Source: Rhizobium sp. Leaf371
GTDB taxonomy: Bacteria; Pseudomonadota; Alphaproteobacteria; Rhizobiales; Rhizobiaceae
Reading direction: 5' to 3'
DNA length: 64,000 nt
Assembly (NCBI RefSeq): GCF_001424045.1
Contig: NZ_LMQB01000012.1
Span: 417,637-481,636 of the forward strand
The position numbers and the translations under genes are program-made. Below are positions 16,980 through 26,282 of the stretch, one piece after another. Each line of letters begins with the position of its first letter. Position 1 is the first letter of the stretch. The notes under the pieces are model-generated. The model ran no database searches. It was given only the letters and a program-made list of their open reading frames with translations, and was not told the DNA's origin.

Positions 16980-18992
16980 TCACAGCACCAATCGGAATGT
17001 CGCAAACCCGTCGGCGCCATCGCCGGCATCCTCGATCTTTGCGGCCTTGACCTCGCCGAGCAGCGGCCGCGCCTTCGGCCCCGTCTCGAACAGCGCCGTC
17101 GTTCCGGGCGTCGGCTTGAAGCGCCAGTTGGCATCGGCCGCGGGGTTGATCGTGCCCTCCGCGTGGATGTAGCGGACGATGACGTCGCGGTTGGTATCGG
17201 GGGCGGCGAAGACGACCTTGTCGCTGGCGATATCGGGGAATTTGCCGCCGCCGCCGGCGCGGTAATTGTTGGTGGCGACCACGAATGTCCGTGCGGGATC
17301 GATGGGTTGGCCGTCGAACGTCAGATCCGTGATCCGGTGGGCGGTTTCATCGGCGAGCTTCCCGTCCGTGTCGAAACGCGGCGGCTGGGAAAGGTCGATC
17401 TCGTAGGTCACGCCGTCGATCACGTCGAAATTGTAGGATGGGAAACCGGCGCTGAGCAGCGGCTGGTCTTTGCCGCCCGGCGTCAGCCGGTTGAACATGC
17501 CGGCCGACATTTCCAGCCAGTTCTTCACCTGCGCGCCGGTGATGACCACGGCCTGCACGGTATTGGGATAGAGGTAGAGATCGGCCACGTTCTTGATGGC
17601 GATGTCGCCCGCGGGAACGTCGGTGTAGTAATCCGCGCCGCCGCGCCCGCCCGCCTTGAAGGGCGCTGCGGCGGAGAGCACAGGCAGGTCCTTCCACGCC
17701 GTCTCCTTCAGCATGCCTTTGATGTACCAGGTCTGCGCCTGGGAGACGATCTGCACGGAGGGATCGTCGGCCACCAGCGCGAAGTAGGAGTAGAGCGGCG
17801 CCGAGGTCTTGCCGACGGGGGTGCGGACATAGGCGAGCGTCGCCTCGTGCTCGTCCTTGGCGGCGGTCAGGATGTCGGCCCGATCGTTGACGTCGGCCAC
17901 GACCTTCTTGTCCTCGCGGTGGTAGATCGGCCGCGCCTCGGTGGTGAAATCGACGATCTTCCAGCGCTTGCCGTCCTTTTCCAGCAGCAGATCGATCAGC
18001 CCGAGATGCGAGCCCCAGAAACCCGCCATGACCGCCGGCTTTCCTTGCAGCGTGCCCTTGACCGGATCCACGCCCGCAATTCCGTCGAAGCTTTTGGGGC
18101 CGGGGAAGACCAGATGCTGGTGCCCGGTCAGCACCGCGTCGATGCCCTCGACGCCGGCGAGATAGAGCGAGGCATTTTCCATGCGATCGGTCTGGCCTGT
18201 GCCGTCGATGCCGGAGTGCGACAGGGCGACGATGATGTCGGCGCCGTCTTCCTTCATCACCGGCACCCAGGCGCGTGCGGCTTCCACGATGTCGCGCGTC
18301 TGAGCCTTGCCTTCGAGGTTCTTCACGTCCCAGAGCATGATCTGCGGCGGCACGAAGCCGATCAGCCCGATCCTGAGCGGGCTCGCCGCGCCGCTTCCGT
18401 CCGTCACGGTCTTTTCGATGATCGTATAGGGTTTGAAGAACAGCGCGTCCCTGGTCGGGTCCGTGGCCAGCGTTCCCGTCGTCAGGTTGGCGCAGACGTA
18501 AGGAAAGTTCGCGCCGGCCAGCGCCTTCGCCATGAAGTCGAGCCCGTAGTTGAACTCGTGATTGCCGAGCGTGCCCGCCTCGTAGCCGAGCAGGTTCATC
18601 GCCTTGATGACCGGGTGCACGTCGCCGTCCTTCAGGCCTTTCTGGTAAGCCATGAAGTCGCCCATCGGGTTGCCCTGCAGAAAGTCGCCATTGTCGACCA
18701 GGAAGGTGTTGCCCGCTTCGGCGCGGATCGCGTCGATGATCGAGGCCGTGCGCGACAGGCCCAGCGTCTCGTTCGGCTTGTCGCCGTAATAATCGTAGGG
18801 GTAGACGTGGACGTGGATGTCGGTCGTTTCCATGATGCGCAGATGGGCCTGATTGGCGCCCGCGCGGGCGGCAAACGGATGCAGCATCACCAGCCCGGAG
18901 GCCGAGGCGAGGCCGCCGAGAAAGGCGCGCCGGGAGACGGTCAGGGCGGAAGGGCGCTGGGACGGGAGGACGGGCGCTGAGGGGGTGGACAT
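16980..18992 (-). CDS. cpdB: 2',3'-cyclic-nucleotide 2'-phosphodiesterase / 3'-nucleotidase, periplasmic
   Basis: Hydrolyses 2',3'-cyclic nucleotides and 3'-nucleotides in the periplasm for nucleoside and phosphate salvage. The 670-aa protein has a twin-arginine-like signal (SRRAFLGGLASASGLVM), a calcineurin-type metallophosphatase domain (TTDIHVHVYPYDYYGD, GNHEFNYGLD, ALSHSGIDG, GHQHLVFPG) and a C-terminal 5'-nucleotidase substrate domain (VVATNNYRAGGGGKFP). The start at 18992 follows AAAGGAA; upstream codons in the frame are intergenic. It stands alone, divergent from rarD. Confidence 0.93.
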   Translation of the reverse strand: MSTPSAPVLPSQRPSALTVSRRAFLGGLASASGLVMLHPFAARAGANQAHLRIMETTDIHVHVYPYDYYGDKPNETLGLSRTASIIDAIRAEAGNTFLVDNGDFLQGNPMGDFMAYQKGLKDGDVHPVIKAMNLLGYEAGTLGNHEFNYGLDFMAKALAGANFPYVCANLTTGTLATDPTRDALFFKPYTIIEKTVTDGSGAASPLRIGLIGFVPPQIMLWDVKNLEGKAQTRDIVEAARAWVPVMKEDGADIIVALSHSGIDGTGQTDRMENASLYLAGVEGIDAVLTGHQHLVFPGPKSFDGIAGVDPVKGTLQGKPAVMAGFWGSHLGLIDLLLEKDGKRWKIVDFTTEARPIYHREDKKVVADVNDRADILTAAKDEHEATLAYVRTPVGKTSAPLYSYFALVADDPSVQIVSQAQTWYIKGMLKETAWKDLPVLSAAAPFKAGGRGGADYYTDVPAGDIAIKNVADLYLYPNTVQAVVITGAQVKNWLEMSAGMFNRLTPGGKDQPLLSAGFPSYNFDVIDGVTYEIDLSQPPRFDTDGKLADETAHRITDLTFDGQPIDPARTFVVATNNYRAGGGGKFPDIASDKVVFAAPDTNRDVIVRYIHAEGTINPAADANWRFKPTPGTTALFETGPKARPLLGEVKAAKIEDAGDGADGFATFRLVL

Positions 18993-19258
18993 GACGTTCC
19001 TTTCGTGCCGGATCTTCTGAAGCCGGTATCCTACACCAGACGCGGATCCTTGCGACCCTTGGGGCACGCAGGATGCCGGCTTCCTCTCGGCAGCGAACCT
19101 TGCAGGCAAAAGCGACCGTCGTGTGTCACCAGAATTCGTTGATCGTTCAGGGAAATGAATTGGAGTGGTCCTGCCTTTTCGCGTAAGCCGCAGCCATGAC
19201 GTGACGCGGGGAAACGCGCGCCCGTCAGCAGGACAAAAGGCCGGAGGAGGGCCGCGAT

Positions 19259-20212
19259 ATGGCCGACGTGACACCCAAGCCGATGGCTGCAGCCGCCGTG
19301 CCCGGCAATGGCGACAGCCCCCGCGGGTTCCTGCTTGCCACCATCGCCTATCTTTTCTGGGGCGTTCTGCCGCTCTTCATGAAGGGCATCGGGCATATTC
19401 CGGCAGCCGAAGTCGTGGCGCATCGCATCGTCTGGTCGGTGCCGCTCGTCGGCGGCTTCATCCTGTGGCTCGGCCGCACCGCCGATCTGAAACTGGCCTT
19501 GCGCTCGCCCCGCATGCTGATCATGGCGTCGCTCACGGCGACGCTCGTCACCTTCAACTGGGGCGTCTACGTCTGGGCGATCAGCGTCGGGCGGACGCTC
19601 GAGGCGGCGCTCGGCTATTATATCAACCCGCTCTTTTCGATCTTCCTCGGCGCCGTGCTCCTCAAGGAAAAGCTGAACCGGGCGCAACTGGTCGCCATCG
19701 GCTTTGCTGTCACAGCCGTCGCCATCATCGCGGTGGATGCCGGCGGTCTGCCCTGGGTGTCGCTTGGACTCTGCATCTCCTGGGGGTTTTACGCGTTCTT
19801 TCGCAAGACGCTGCCGGTCGGCCCGAACCAGGGCTTCTTTCTGGAGGTCATGCTGCTCTCGGTCCCGTCGCTCGCCTATATCGTCTATCTCGAGGCATCG
19901 GGGCAGGGGCATTTTACCGATACCGGCATGACCGACGTGGCCTGGCTCGTCTCGTCCGGTGTCGTCACCGCCGTGCCGCTGTTGTTCTATGCCAATGGCG
20001 CCAAGCTGCTGCGTCTCTCCACCATCGGCATCATGCAGTATATCGCGCCGAGCATGGTGTTTCTCATCGCGGTCTTCGTTTTCCATGAACCGTTCGGCAT
20101 GGTGAAGCTGATGGCCTTCGGGCTGATCTGGATGGCGCTGGTGATCTATACCGGCTCGATGCTCGTGGAGAGCCGCAACGCCCGGCAGGCGGCAGCGCTC
20201 CGCACTCCCTGA
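19259..20212 (+). CDS. rarD: EamA family transporter RarD
   Basis: Inner-membrane drug/metabolite transporter, 317 aa with about ten helices. The RarD signature is clear: LATIAYLFWGVLPLFMK, VVAHRIVWSVPL, NWGVYVWAI and ALGYYINPLF. It was named for chloramphenicol sensitivity; the true substrate is unknown. ATG 19259 follows GGAGGAGGG. It is convergent with the LOG family gene and divergent from cpdB over a 266-bp spacer. Confidence 0.93.
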   Translation: MADVTPKPMAAAAVPGNGDSPRGFLLATIAYLFWGVLPLFMKGIGHIPAAEVVAHRIVWSVPLVGGFILWLGRTADLKLALRSPRMLIMASLTATLVTFNWGVYVWAISVGRTLEAALGYYINPLFSIFLGAVLLKEKLNRAQLVAIGFAVTAVAIIAVDAGGLPWVSLGLCISWGFYAFFRKTLPVGPNQGFFLEVMLLSVPSLAYIVYLEASGQGHFTDTGMTDVAWLVSSGVVTAVPLLFYANGAKLLRLSTIGIMQYIAPSMVFLIAVFVFHEPFGMVKLMAFGLIWMALVIYTGSMLVESRNARQAAALRTP

Positions 20213-20263
20213 TCCGAAGCGGCCACCCACGGCGGCTGCGCAAGATGCGGTCGCGGACTGAGC

Positions 20264-20899
20264 CTACATCTTGTCGATGATGCCGCTCTCGCCGTCGCGA
20301 TCGACCGTGCCGGCCCAATGGTCCTTGAGCGCCGGCACCACCTCGTCCGGATTGTCGATGACGAGTGGCTGCACGAGATGCGCCGTGTGGATGAAGCCGC
20401 TATCGGCCATGTGGTGGATCAGCTTCATCAGCGGGTTCCAGAAACCGTTGATGTTGACGAGCACGATCGGCTTGCGGTGCCGCCCGAGCTGCGCCCACGT
20501 CATGATCTCGACGATCTCCTCCAGCGTGCCGATGCCGCCCGGCAGCGTCACGAAAGCATCCGCCCGCTCGAACATCTTGTGCTTGCGCTCGTGCATATCG
20601 GCGGTGACGACCAGTTCGCTCAGCTGACCGAGCGAATGCCGGGTGGCCTCCATGTCCATCAGGAACTCTGGTATGATCCCGGTGACGCGGCCGCCATTGG
20701 AAAGCACGCCGCTGGCCACGGCCCCCATGATGCCCTTCGTGCCGCCGCCATAGACGAGATGCAGATGATGCTCGGCGATGGATTTGCCGAGCCTGCGCCC
20801 CGCATCCATGAAGTCGGGCTCACGTCCGGGCTGGGACCCGCAATAGACGCAGATGGATCGAATCGGAACAGGTTGATCGCTCATGGGCGAAGCAGACAT
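20264..20899 (-). CDS. LOG family protein (cytokinin riboside 5'-monophosphate phosphoribohydrolase-like)
   Basis: Rossmann-fold lysine-decarboxylase-like protein (TIGR00730), now regarded as nucleoside 5'-monophosphate phosphoribohydrolase. Signature motifs are ICVYCGSQ, LVYGGGTKGIMGAVA and LPGGIGTLEEIVE (PGGxGTxxE). In plant-associated bacteria the enzyme can release active cytokinin bases, though a housekeeping nucleotide role is equally possible. ATG 20899 has AGGA close upstream; GTG 20911 or ATG 20884 are alternative starts. It is divergent from the LysM gene. Confidence 0.88.
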   Translation of the reverse strand: MSASPMSDQPVPIRSICVYCGSQPGREPDFMDAGRRLGKSIAEHHLHLVYGGGTKGIMGAVASGVLSNGGRVTGIIPEFLMDMEATRHSLGQLSELVVTADMHERKHKMFERADAFVTLPGGIGTLEEIVEIMTWAQLGRHRKPIVLVNINGFWNPLMKLIHHMADSGFIHTAHLVQPLVIDNPDEVVPALKDHWAGTVDRDGESGIIDKM

Positions 20900-21059
20900 C
20901 CGGTCCTGCACCGCGTCAAGGTACGCATCAGGTAAAATCTGTAAAAAGGCGCTTTCAAAGTCGTCAGAACATGCATCGCTGCTTGTGGAGAGGGCTGGAT
21001 ATCGCTAGCAATTTCAAGAGATGCGCGTTGTGCGGAGATGCAAGCGCGCAAGACGATAA

Positions 21060-21076
21060 GGCCTCCCGGCGAGGCC
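21060..21076. promoter_or_regulatory. short hairpin in LysM gene leader
   Basis: GGCCTC (21060-21065) and GAGGCC (21071-21076) form a perfect 6-bp stem with a CCGGC loop, 64 bp before the LysM gene start. No other strong signal is seen in the 240-bp divergent spacer 20900-21139. Confidence 0.3.
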
Positions 21077-21139
21077 GAAAGACACGGTAAGCGTTTTCGT
21101 TGAACACGGTCAGTCGAAACGTCCGTGGTGGAGAGGTGC

Positions 21140-23242
21140 ATGAGGAAGAATACGGCAGGTCTGGTTGCGCTCGTCGTGCTGGCAATCGCCACGCTTTTGA
21201 TGATCTTCGTCGTGCTGCCCAATGTCGGTGACAAGGCAGCCTCCGATGGTGGCGAGAGTGCGGGCGCCAAGAGTGCGGGTGCCGGAAGCTCGAGCCCCGC
21301 AGATGGAGCGCCGGGCACACCGGGCGCGCTCTCGGGTTCTGGCGCCACCACGACGGCCGACGGCAAGGGCGATCGCCCCGGCGCCGGCGATGTCGCAAAG
21401 CCGGCGGATGCCACAAGCCAGCCCGCACCGACGCCTGCGCCGGGCGCAGATCAGGCAGCAGCCGGTCAGCCGGACGCCTCCGCCCAGCCGGTGCCCTCGG
21501 GCGAGACCGCCGCGGCCCCGACCACGACACCTGCGGCAACCTCCACCGCAGCCGCGCCGGCCGGCACCGCCGCGGGCACCGATGCGCCGAGCTTCGACGT
21601 GCTGCGCGTCGAGCCGGACGGCTCGACCGTGATTGCCGGCCGCGCCGCGCCGAACAGCAAGCTGGAGATCGTCAACGGCAATACCGTCGTCGGTACGGCC
21701 GATGTGGGCGGAACGGGCGATTTCGCGGCGGTGTTCGACAAGCCGCTTCCCCCCGGCGATTACCAGCTGACGCTGCGCAGCACGACGCCGTCGGGCACCG
21801 TCACCGCCTCCGACGAGGTCGCCACCGTTTCCATTCCCAAGGTCGATAACGGCCAGCTTCTCGCCATGGTGACGAAGCCCGGCGAGGCAAGCCGCATCCT
21901 GACCGCTCCGAGCGAGCTGGCGACAAGTCAGCCAACAACGGGCCAGCCAGCAACGGGCCAAACCGGAGCATCGGCCGAAAGCACGCCGTCCGCCGCGGCG
22001 CCGACAACGGGCGATCAGGCCGCATTGCAGGCACCGGCCGCCTCCGCTCCCGACGCCAACGGCACGACGACCTCGACATCCGAGGGGGCGCCGGCCTCGC
22101 CGGTTGCGGTGTCCGCCGTCGAGATCGAGGGTGGCAGGCTCTTCATTGCCGGCACGGCGCGTCCGGGCGCGACCGTGCGCATCTATGCCGACGACCAGCT
22201 GGTCGGCGAGGGCAAGGCGGATGCACAGGGCCGCTTCGTGATCGACGGCAATCGCGCGCTGTCCGTCGGCCAGCACGTCATCCGGGTCGATATGCTCGGT
22301 GCCGACGGCAAGGTGCAGATGCGCGCCGCCGTTCCCTTCGAGCGTCCGGAAGGCGATCAGATTTCCGCCGTCGCCCAGACGCCGGCCAGCGGCTCCGATC
22401 CCGCCTTCGACGGTGCCATCTTCGATGCCTCGCGCATGGAAGCCGCCAAGGCCTTCGCGCTGCTGAAGGGCCTCTATGCCGATGGCAAGCTGCCCGGCCT
22501 CGACCAGCTCGCAGCGGCCCGCTCCGCCACGGAAATCGCCCTGACGTCGCTGGCGAACGTCAAGCCGGTGGCCGGCATGCAGGCAAGCCTTGCCGATCGC
22601 GTCAACGCCACCACCAAGGCGGCGGCCGATGCGCTGGCGATCCTGAAGCCGCTGCCGCGGGATGCCGCCGCCGTCGGCGCCGTTCTCGGCCGCCTCGAAA
22701 CCGCGATGACCCGCGTGCTGGAAACGGCGCCTGCGGTGTTGGCAAACACCCCGGCCGACGCGACGACGCCCGCACCGGCAGGTCAGGCGACACCTGCTCA
22801 GCCAACGGCCTCTCAGCCGGCCACGTCTCAGGCGACCCCGTCTCAGGCGACGACGAGCGAAACGACGACCACCGCTCCGGCCGGAGCCGATCAACCCGTC
22901 GCCGGCGGGGCACCCGCCGCGCCGTCTGATCCCACGACAGCCGAGCGCTCCGTCGCGCCGTCCTCGCAGACGGCCGGCAGCGAGCCGCAGACGGTGCAGC
23001 AGGCGCCGTTGCAGCAGAGCAAGAGCTCGGTGATCATCCGCCGCGGCGATACGCTGTGGCAGATCTCGCGCCGCGTCTATGGCGCAGGGGTACGCTACAC
23101 CACGATCTACGTCGCCAACGAAGACCAGATCCTCGATCCCGACCGCATCCTGCCGGGTCAGGTCTTCGGCGTGCCGGACAAGGCCATGCCGGATGCGCAG
23201 TCGGAGGAAATCCACCGCCGGCATATGCGCCAGGTGCCCTGA
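21140..23242 (+). CDS. LysM peptidoglycan-binding protein with Ig-like domains and long disordered linkers
   Basis: Envelope protein of 700 aa. Residues 5-28 (AGLVALVVLAIATLLMIFVVLP) form a membrane anchor or uncleaved signal. Long Ala/Thr/Gln/Ser/Pro-rich stretches alternate with two similar beta-rich modules (FDVLRVEPDGSTVIAGRAAP and VEIEGGRLFIAGTARPGATV) resembling bacterial Ig-like folds. A C-terminal LysM domain (RRGDTLWQISRRVYGAGVRY ... ILPGQVF) binds peptidoglycan. ATG 21140 is preceded by GGAGAGG; the GTG at 21125 is less likely. Such proteins are common in Rhizobiales but their role is not established; a periplasm-spanning scaffold is an inference. Confidence 0.88.
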   Translation: MRKNTAGLVALVVLAIATLLMIFVVLPNVGDKAASDGGESAGAKSAGAGSSSPADGAPGTPGALSGSGATTTADGKGDRPGAGDVAKPADATSQPAPTPAPGADQAAAGQPDASAQPVPSGETAAAPTTTPAATSTAAAPAGTAAGTDAPSFDVLRVEPDGSTVIAGRAAPNSKLEIVNGNTVVGTADVGGTGDFAAVFDKPLPPGDYQLTLRSTTPSGTVTASDEVATVSIPKVDNGQLLAMVTKPGEASRILTAPSELATSQPTTGQPATGQTGASAESTPSAAAPTTGDQAALQAPAASAPDANGTTTSTSEGAPASPVAVSAVEIEGGRLFIAGTARPGATVRIYADDQLVGEGKADAQGRFVIDGNRALSVGQHVIRVDMLGADGKVQMRAAVPFERPEGDQISAVAQTPASGSDPAFDGAIFDASRMEAAKAFALLKGLYADGKLPGLDQLAAARSATEIALTSLANVKPVAGMQASLADRVNATTKAAADALAILKPLPRDAAAVGAVLGRLETAMTRVLETAPAVLANTPADATTPAPAGQATPAQPTASQPATSQATPSQATTSETTTTAPAGADQPVAGGAPAAPSDPTTAERSVAPSSQTAGSEPQTVQQAPLQQSKSSVIIRRGDTLWQISRRVYGAGVRYTTIYVANEDQILDPDRILPGQVFGVPDKAMPDAQSEEIHRRHMRQVP

Positions 23243-23327
23243 CGGCGGCAGTTCGGGCACACGGCGCAGAAAGGCATGGCGCCAAGCCATTGCCGCGACA
23301 GCCGGGGAAGCCTATGTGATGATCGAC

Positions 23328-23361
23328 GCAAACGGCGCCTCCCGCAGGGGGCGCCGTTTGC
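23328..23361 (+). terminator. strong hairpin after LysM gene
   Basis: GCAAACGGCGCC (23328-23339) and GGCGCCGTTTGC (23350-23361) form a perfect 12-bp stem with a 10-base loop between the LysM gene and the ABC exporter. There is no clear U tract after it, so it may be a processing or insulating hairpin as much as a terminator. Confidence 0.6.
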
Positions 23362-23420
23362 ACGTTTGACCGGCACGCTTTTGTCGGCCGCAGGCCCCGC
23401 CGGCTGGAAATCGAAGAGAC

Positions 23421-25307
23421 ATGACGGACCAGAAGAAGACCGTGTCGGCCGATGCCGGCAATCCGCTGCAGACCATCCTCAACCTGTGGCCCTATATGTG
23501 GCCGAGCGACCGCGCCGACCTGAAGATGCGCGTGGTCTGGGCGACGGTGATCCTGCTCGTCGCCAAGGTCGTGCTGCTGCTCGTGCCCTATTTCTTCAAA
23601 TGGGCGACGGACGCGCTGAACGGCCGTGCCGACATGACCGGCATTCTCCCGGCGGTCATGACCGGCGCCCTGATGCTGGTCGTCGCCTATAATCTGGCGC
23701 GGCTGCTGCAGGCCGGCCTCAACCAGCTGCGCGATGCGCTCTTTGCGAGCGTCGGCCAGCATGCGGTCCGCCAGCTCGCCTATCGCACCTTCGTCCACAT
23801 GCATCAGCTGTCGCTGCGCTTTCACCTGGAGCGCCGCACCGGCGGCCTGTCGCGCATCATCGAGCGCGGCACCAAAGGCATCGAGACGATCGTCCGCTTC
23901 ACCATCCTCAACACCGTGCCGACGCTGATCGAATTCCTGCTGACCGCCGCGATCTTCTGGTGGGGCTACGGCTTCTCCTATCTCCTGGTCACCGCCGTCA
24001 CGGTCGCGGTCTATATCTGGTTCACGGTGAAGGCGAGCGACTGGCGCATCGCCATCCGCCGCTCGATGAACGACAGCGACACGGACGCCAACACCAAGGC
24101 GATCGATTCGCTCCTGAACTTCGAAACCGTCAAATATTTCGGCAACGAGCAGATGGAGGCGACGCGCTTCGACCAGTCGATGGCGCGCTACGAGAAGGCG
24201 GCGACGCAGGTCTGGACCTCGCTCGGCTGGCTGAACTTTGGCCAGGCGGTGATCTTCGGACTGGGTACGGCGATCATGATGGTGATGTCGGCGCTCGCGG
24301 TGCAGCGCGGCGAGCAGACGATCGGCGATTTCGTCTTCATCAACGCCATGCTGATGCAGCTGTCGATCCCGCTCAACTTCATCGGCTTCGTCTATCGCGA
24401 AATCCGACAGGGCCTCACCGATATCGAGCAGATGTTCGATCTGCTCGAAGTCCAGGCGGAGGTGGTCGACGCGCCCGACGCCAAAGCCCTGTCGATCGAC
24501 AAGGGCGCCATCGTCTTCAAGGACGTGCATTTCGCCTATGATCCCGCGCGGCCGATTCTCAAGGGCATCAGCTTCGAGGTGCCCGCCGGCAAGACCGTCG
24601 CCGTCGTCGGCCCGTCGGGTGCCGGCAAGTCCACCCTGTCGCGGCTGCTCTACAGGTTCTACGACGTCCAGCAGGGGTCGATCACCATCGACGGTCAGGA
24701 TGTCCGCAGCCTGACGCAGAAGAGCCTGCGCGCGGCGATCGGCATGGTGCCGCAGGATACGGTGCTGTTCAACGACACGATCGCCTACAACATCCGCTAC
24801 GGCCGCATCTCCGCCTCGCAGGCCGAGGTCGAGGCGGCGGCCGAGATCGCCCAGATCGGCAGCTTCATCAAGACGCTGCCGGAGGGCTACGACGCCATGG
24901 TCGGCGAACGCGGACTAAAACTGTCGGGCGGCGAAAAGCAGCGCGTCGCCATCGCCCGTACGGTGCTGAAAAGCCCGCCGATCCTGATCCTCGACGAGGC
25001 GACCTCGGCGCTCGACACCCGCACCGAGCAGGAGATCCAGGCAGCCCTCGACATCGTCTCGCGCAACCGCACGACCCTCGTCATCGCCCACCGCCTCTCG
25101 ACCGTGATCCAGGCCGACGAGATCATCGTGCTGAAGGACGGCGTCATCGCCGAACGCGGCACGCATGGCGAACTTATCGACCGCGAGGGCCTCTACGCCT
25201 CGATGTGGAGCCGCCAGCGCGAGGCGACGCAGGCCGCCGAGCAGCTGAAGAAGGTTCAGGACGAAGACGATCTCGGCATCGTCACCCGCCGCCCGCCAGC
25301 GGTTTGA
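23421..25307 (+). CDS. ABC exporter, Atm1/HMT type (fused permease and ATPase)
   Basis: Half-transporter of 628 aa that would work as a homodimer in the inner membrane. Six helices occupy roughly residues 40-320 and the ATPase follows with Walker [10 protein letters not shown], signature LSGGEKQR and Walker B LILDEATSALD. The permease motif AIDSLLNFETVKYFGNE is diagnostic of the Atm1 group, whose bacterial members export glutathione conjugates or heavy-metal thiolates. ATG 23421 has GAAGAGAC before it. Conserved in many Alphaproteobacteria; the substrate here is inferred by family only. Confidence 0.92.
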   Translation: MTDQKKTVSADAGNPLQTILNLWPYMWPSDRADLKMRVVWATVILLVAKVVLLLVPYFFKWATDALNGRADMTGILPAVMTGALMLVVAYNLARLLQAGLNQLRDALFASVGQHAVRQLAYRTFVHMHQLSLRFHLERRTGGLSRIIERGTKGIETIVRFTILNTVPTLIEFLLTAAIFWWGYGFSYLLVTAVTVAVYIWFTVKASDWRIAIRRSMNDSDTDANTKAIDSLLNFETVKYFGNEQMEATRFDQSMARYEKAATQVWTSLGWLNFGQAVIFGLGTAIMMVMSALAVQRGEQTIGDFVFINAMLMQLSIPLNFIGFVYREIRQGLTDIEQMFDLLEVQAEVVDAPDAKALSIDKGAIVFKDVHFAYDPARPILKGISFEVPAGKTVAVVGPSGAGKSTLSRLLYRFYDVQQGSITIDGQDVRSLTQKSLRAAIGMVPQDTVLFNDTIAYNIRYGRISASQAEVEAAAEIAQIGSFIKTLPEGYDAMVGERGLKLSGGEKQRVAIARTVLKSPPILILDEATSALDTRTEQEIQAALDIVSRNRTTLVIAHRLSTVIQADEIIVLKDGVIAERGTHGELIDREGLYASMWSRQREATQAAEQLKKVQDEDDLGIVTRRPPAV

Positions 25308-25378
25308 GGCGGGCTGACCGGCCGGGCGTGCAGTCGAGGGCACGCTCCAGCCCGGGCACCGCTCAGGGCCGGGAGCGC

Positions 25379-25394
25379 GCCGCTTCGAAGCGGC
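25379..25394. terminator. 16-bp palindrome between convergent genes
   Basis: GCCGCTTCGAAGCGGC is a perfect palindrome located between the stop of the ABC exporter and the stop of the glycosyltransferase. It could end transcription from either side but lacks a U tract on both strands. Confidence 0.4.
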
Positions 25395-25395
25395 G

Positions 25396-26262
25396 TCAGA
25401 CAGCCAGCCACCTTTTCCGGACAGCCAGCCACCTTTTCCGGATCGCCAGCCACCTTTTCCGGATCGAATGACCGATGCGCTTCCAGCGTCGCTGGCGTTT
25501 CGTGCGCAAAGGCGCGTCCGCCCAGGCCGTATCCGCACGCAACGCAAGGTATGCACTTTGCTGCGGATGGCGGCATTCTTCGGAGTTCGGCTTCGCCTTG
25601 GTGAAGTGCACGATGACCGTATCCGCACGTTCTTCCATCATCTGCGCGTTCCACCGCCCATCCAGCTGCAGCGTCCGGCCATCGGCGAGAAGATTGAGAA
25701 CATCCTGGTCCGGGAAGGAGAAGGGTCTGGCGTTGAGCAGCTCGAAGCTTTTCTCGCTCATCTTCTCGCTCCGCCATTTGGCGGCATCAATGACGAGGAC
25801 GCCGGAGTTGAAGTAGAATGCTCCGTCGCTTCGCCCGATTTCCCTGTTCATGTCGGCGAGCTTTCGTATCCCACGGGCTCGAACACCGGCAATCAGATTG
25901 CCTTCGAGCGGCACGTTGAAGAGATAGGACATATCGCCGACGACAAGCGTATCCGCATCGAGATAGACGATGCGTGAATGGTTTTCGCCGACACAGTCCG
26001 GCAAGAGCAGCCGAGCATAGATCACGCGACTCCAGGCGTTCGTCGTCTTCAGGTAGCGAATTTCGCCGAGCATCGCTTCGTCGATGTCGATGAAGGTAAT
26101 CGGCCGTCCGACGGATGTCCGGATCTTCTCCTTGTCGGATGCTCTGAGGCCATCGCCGAGAATGCAGAATTCGACATCGGGAATATTGCCGTTGAGATGC
26201 GCAGACCTCAGCATGACGGCCGCAAGCTCCGCATAGTTCCGGTCGATGCAACACGCCAGCAT
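25396..26262 (-). CDS. glycosyltransferase family 8 protein with C-terminal heptad repeats
   Basis: Retaining sugar transferase of the GT8 family (LgtC/glycogenin-like), 288 aa. Catalytic features: ACCIDRNYAELAAVMLRS at the start, the metal-binding DxD in RIVYLDADTLVVGD, and FNSGVLVIDAAKW. GT8 enzymes decorate lipopolysaccharide or other surface glycans with galactose or glucose. The last residues are three copies of a seven-residue basic repeat, IRKRWLA/VRKRWLA, from the 21-bp DNA repeat at 25400-25462; a basic tail may bind the membrane. The gene is visibly AT-richer than its neighbours and stands alone, suggesting horizontal acquisition. Confidence 0.88.
   Translation of the reverse strand: MLACCIDRNYAELAAVMLRSAHLNGNIPDVEFCILGDGLRASDKEKIRTSVGRPITFIDIDEAMLGEIRYLKTTNAWSRVIYARLLLPDCVGENHSRIVYLDADTLVVGDMSYLFNVPLEGNLIAGVRARGIRKLADMNREIGRSDGAFYFNSGVLVIDAAKWRSEKMSEKSFELLNARPFSFPDQDVLNLLADGRTLQLDGRWNAQMMEERADTVIVHFTKAKPNSEECRHPQQSAYLALRADTAWADAPLRTKRQRRWKRIGHSIRKRWLAIRKRWLAVRKRWLAV
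25400..25462. repeat. 21-bp tandem repeat, three units, inside the GT8 gene
   Basis: Units at 25400-25420, 25421-25441 and 25442-25462 share the core GCCAGCCACCTTTTCCGG; the first two are identical and the third differs in its first four bases. A 21-bp period keeps the reading frame, adding RKRWLA-type heptads at the protein C-terminus. Copy-number change would alter the tail length without a frameshift. Confidence 0.9.
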
Positions 26263-26282
26263 GTCAGTCCCTCTGAACTTAA

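Noticed and set aside
16941-18980. 679-codon open frame antisense to cpdB
   Set aside because: cpdB motifs and twin-arginine signal are on the minus strand; the opposite frame has no recognisable domain and typical shadow composition.
25400-25462. Possible CRISPR array
   Set aside because: Units are 21 bp with no spacers between them, encode protein in frame and lack cas genes nearby.
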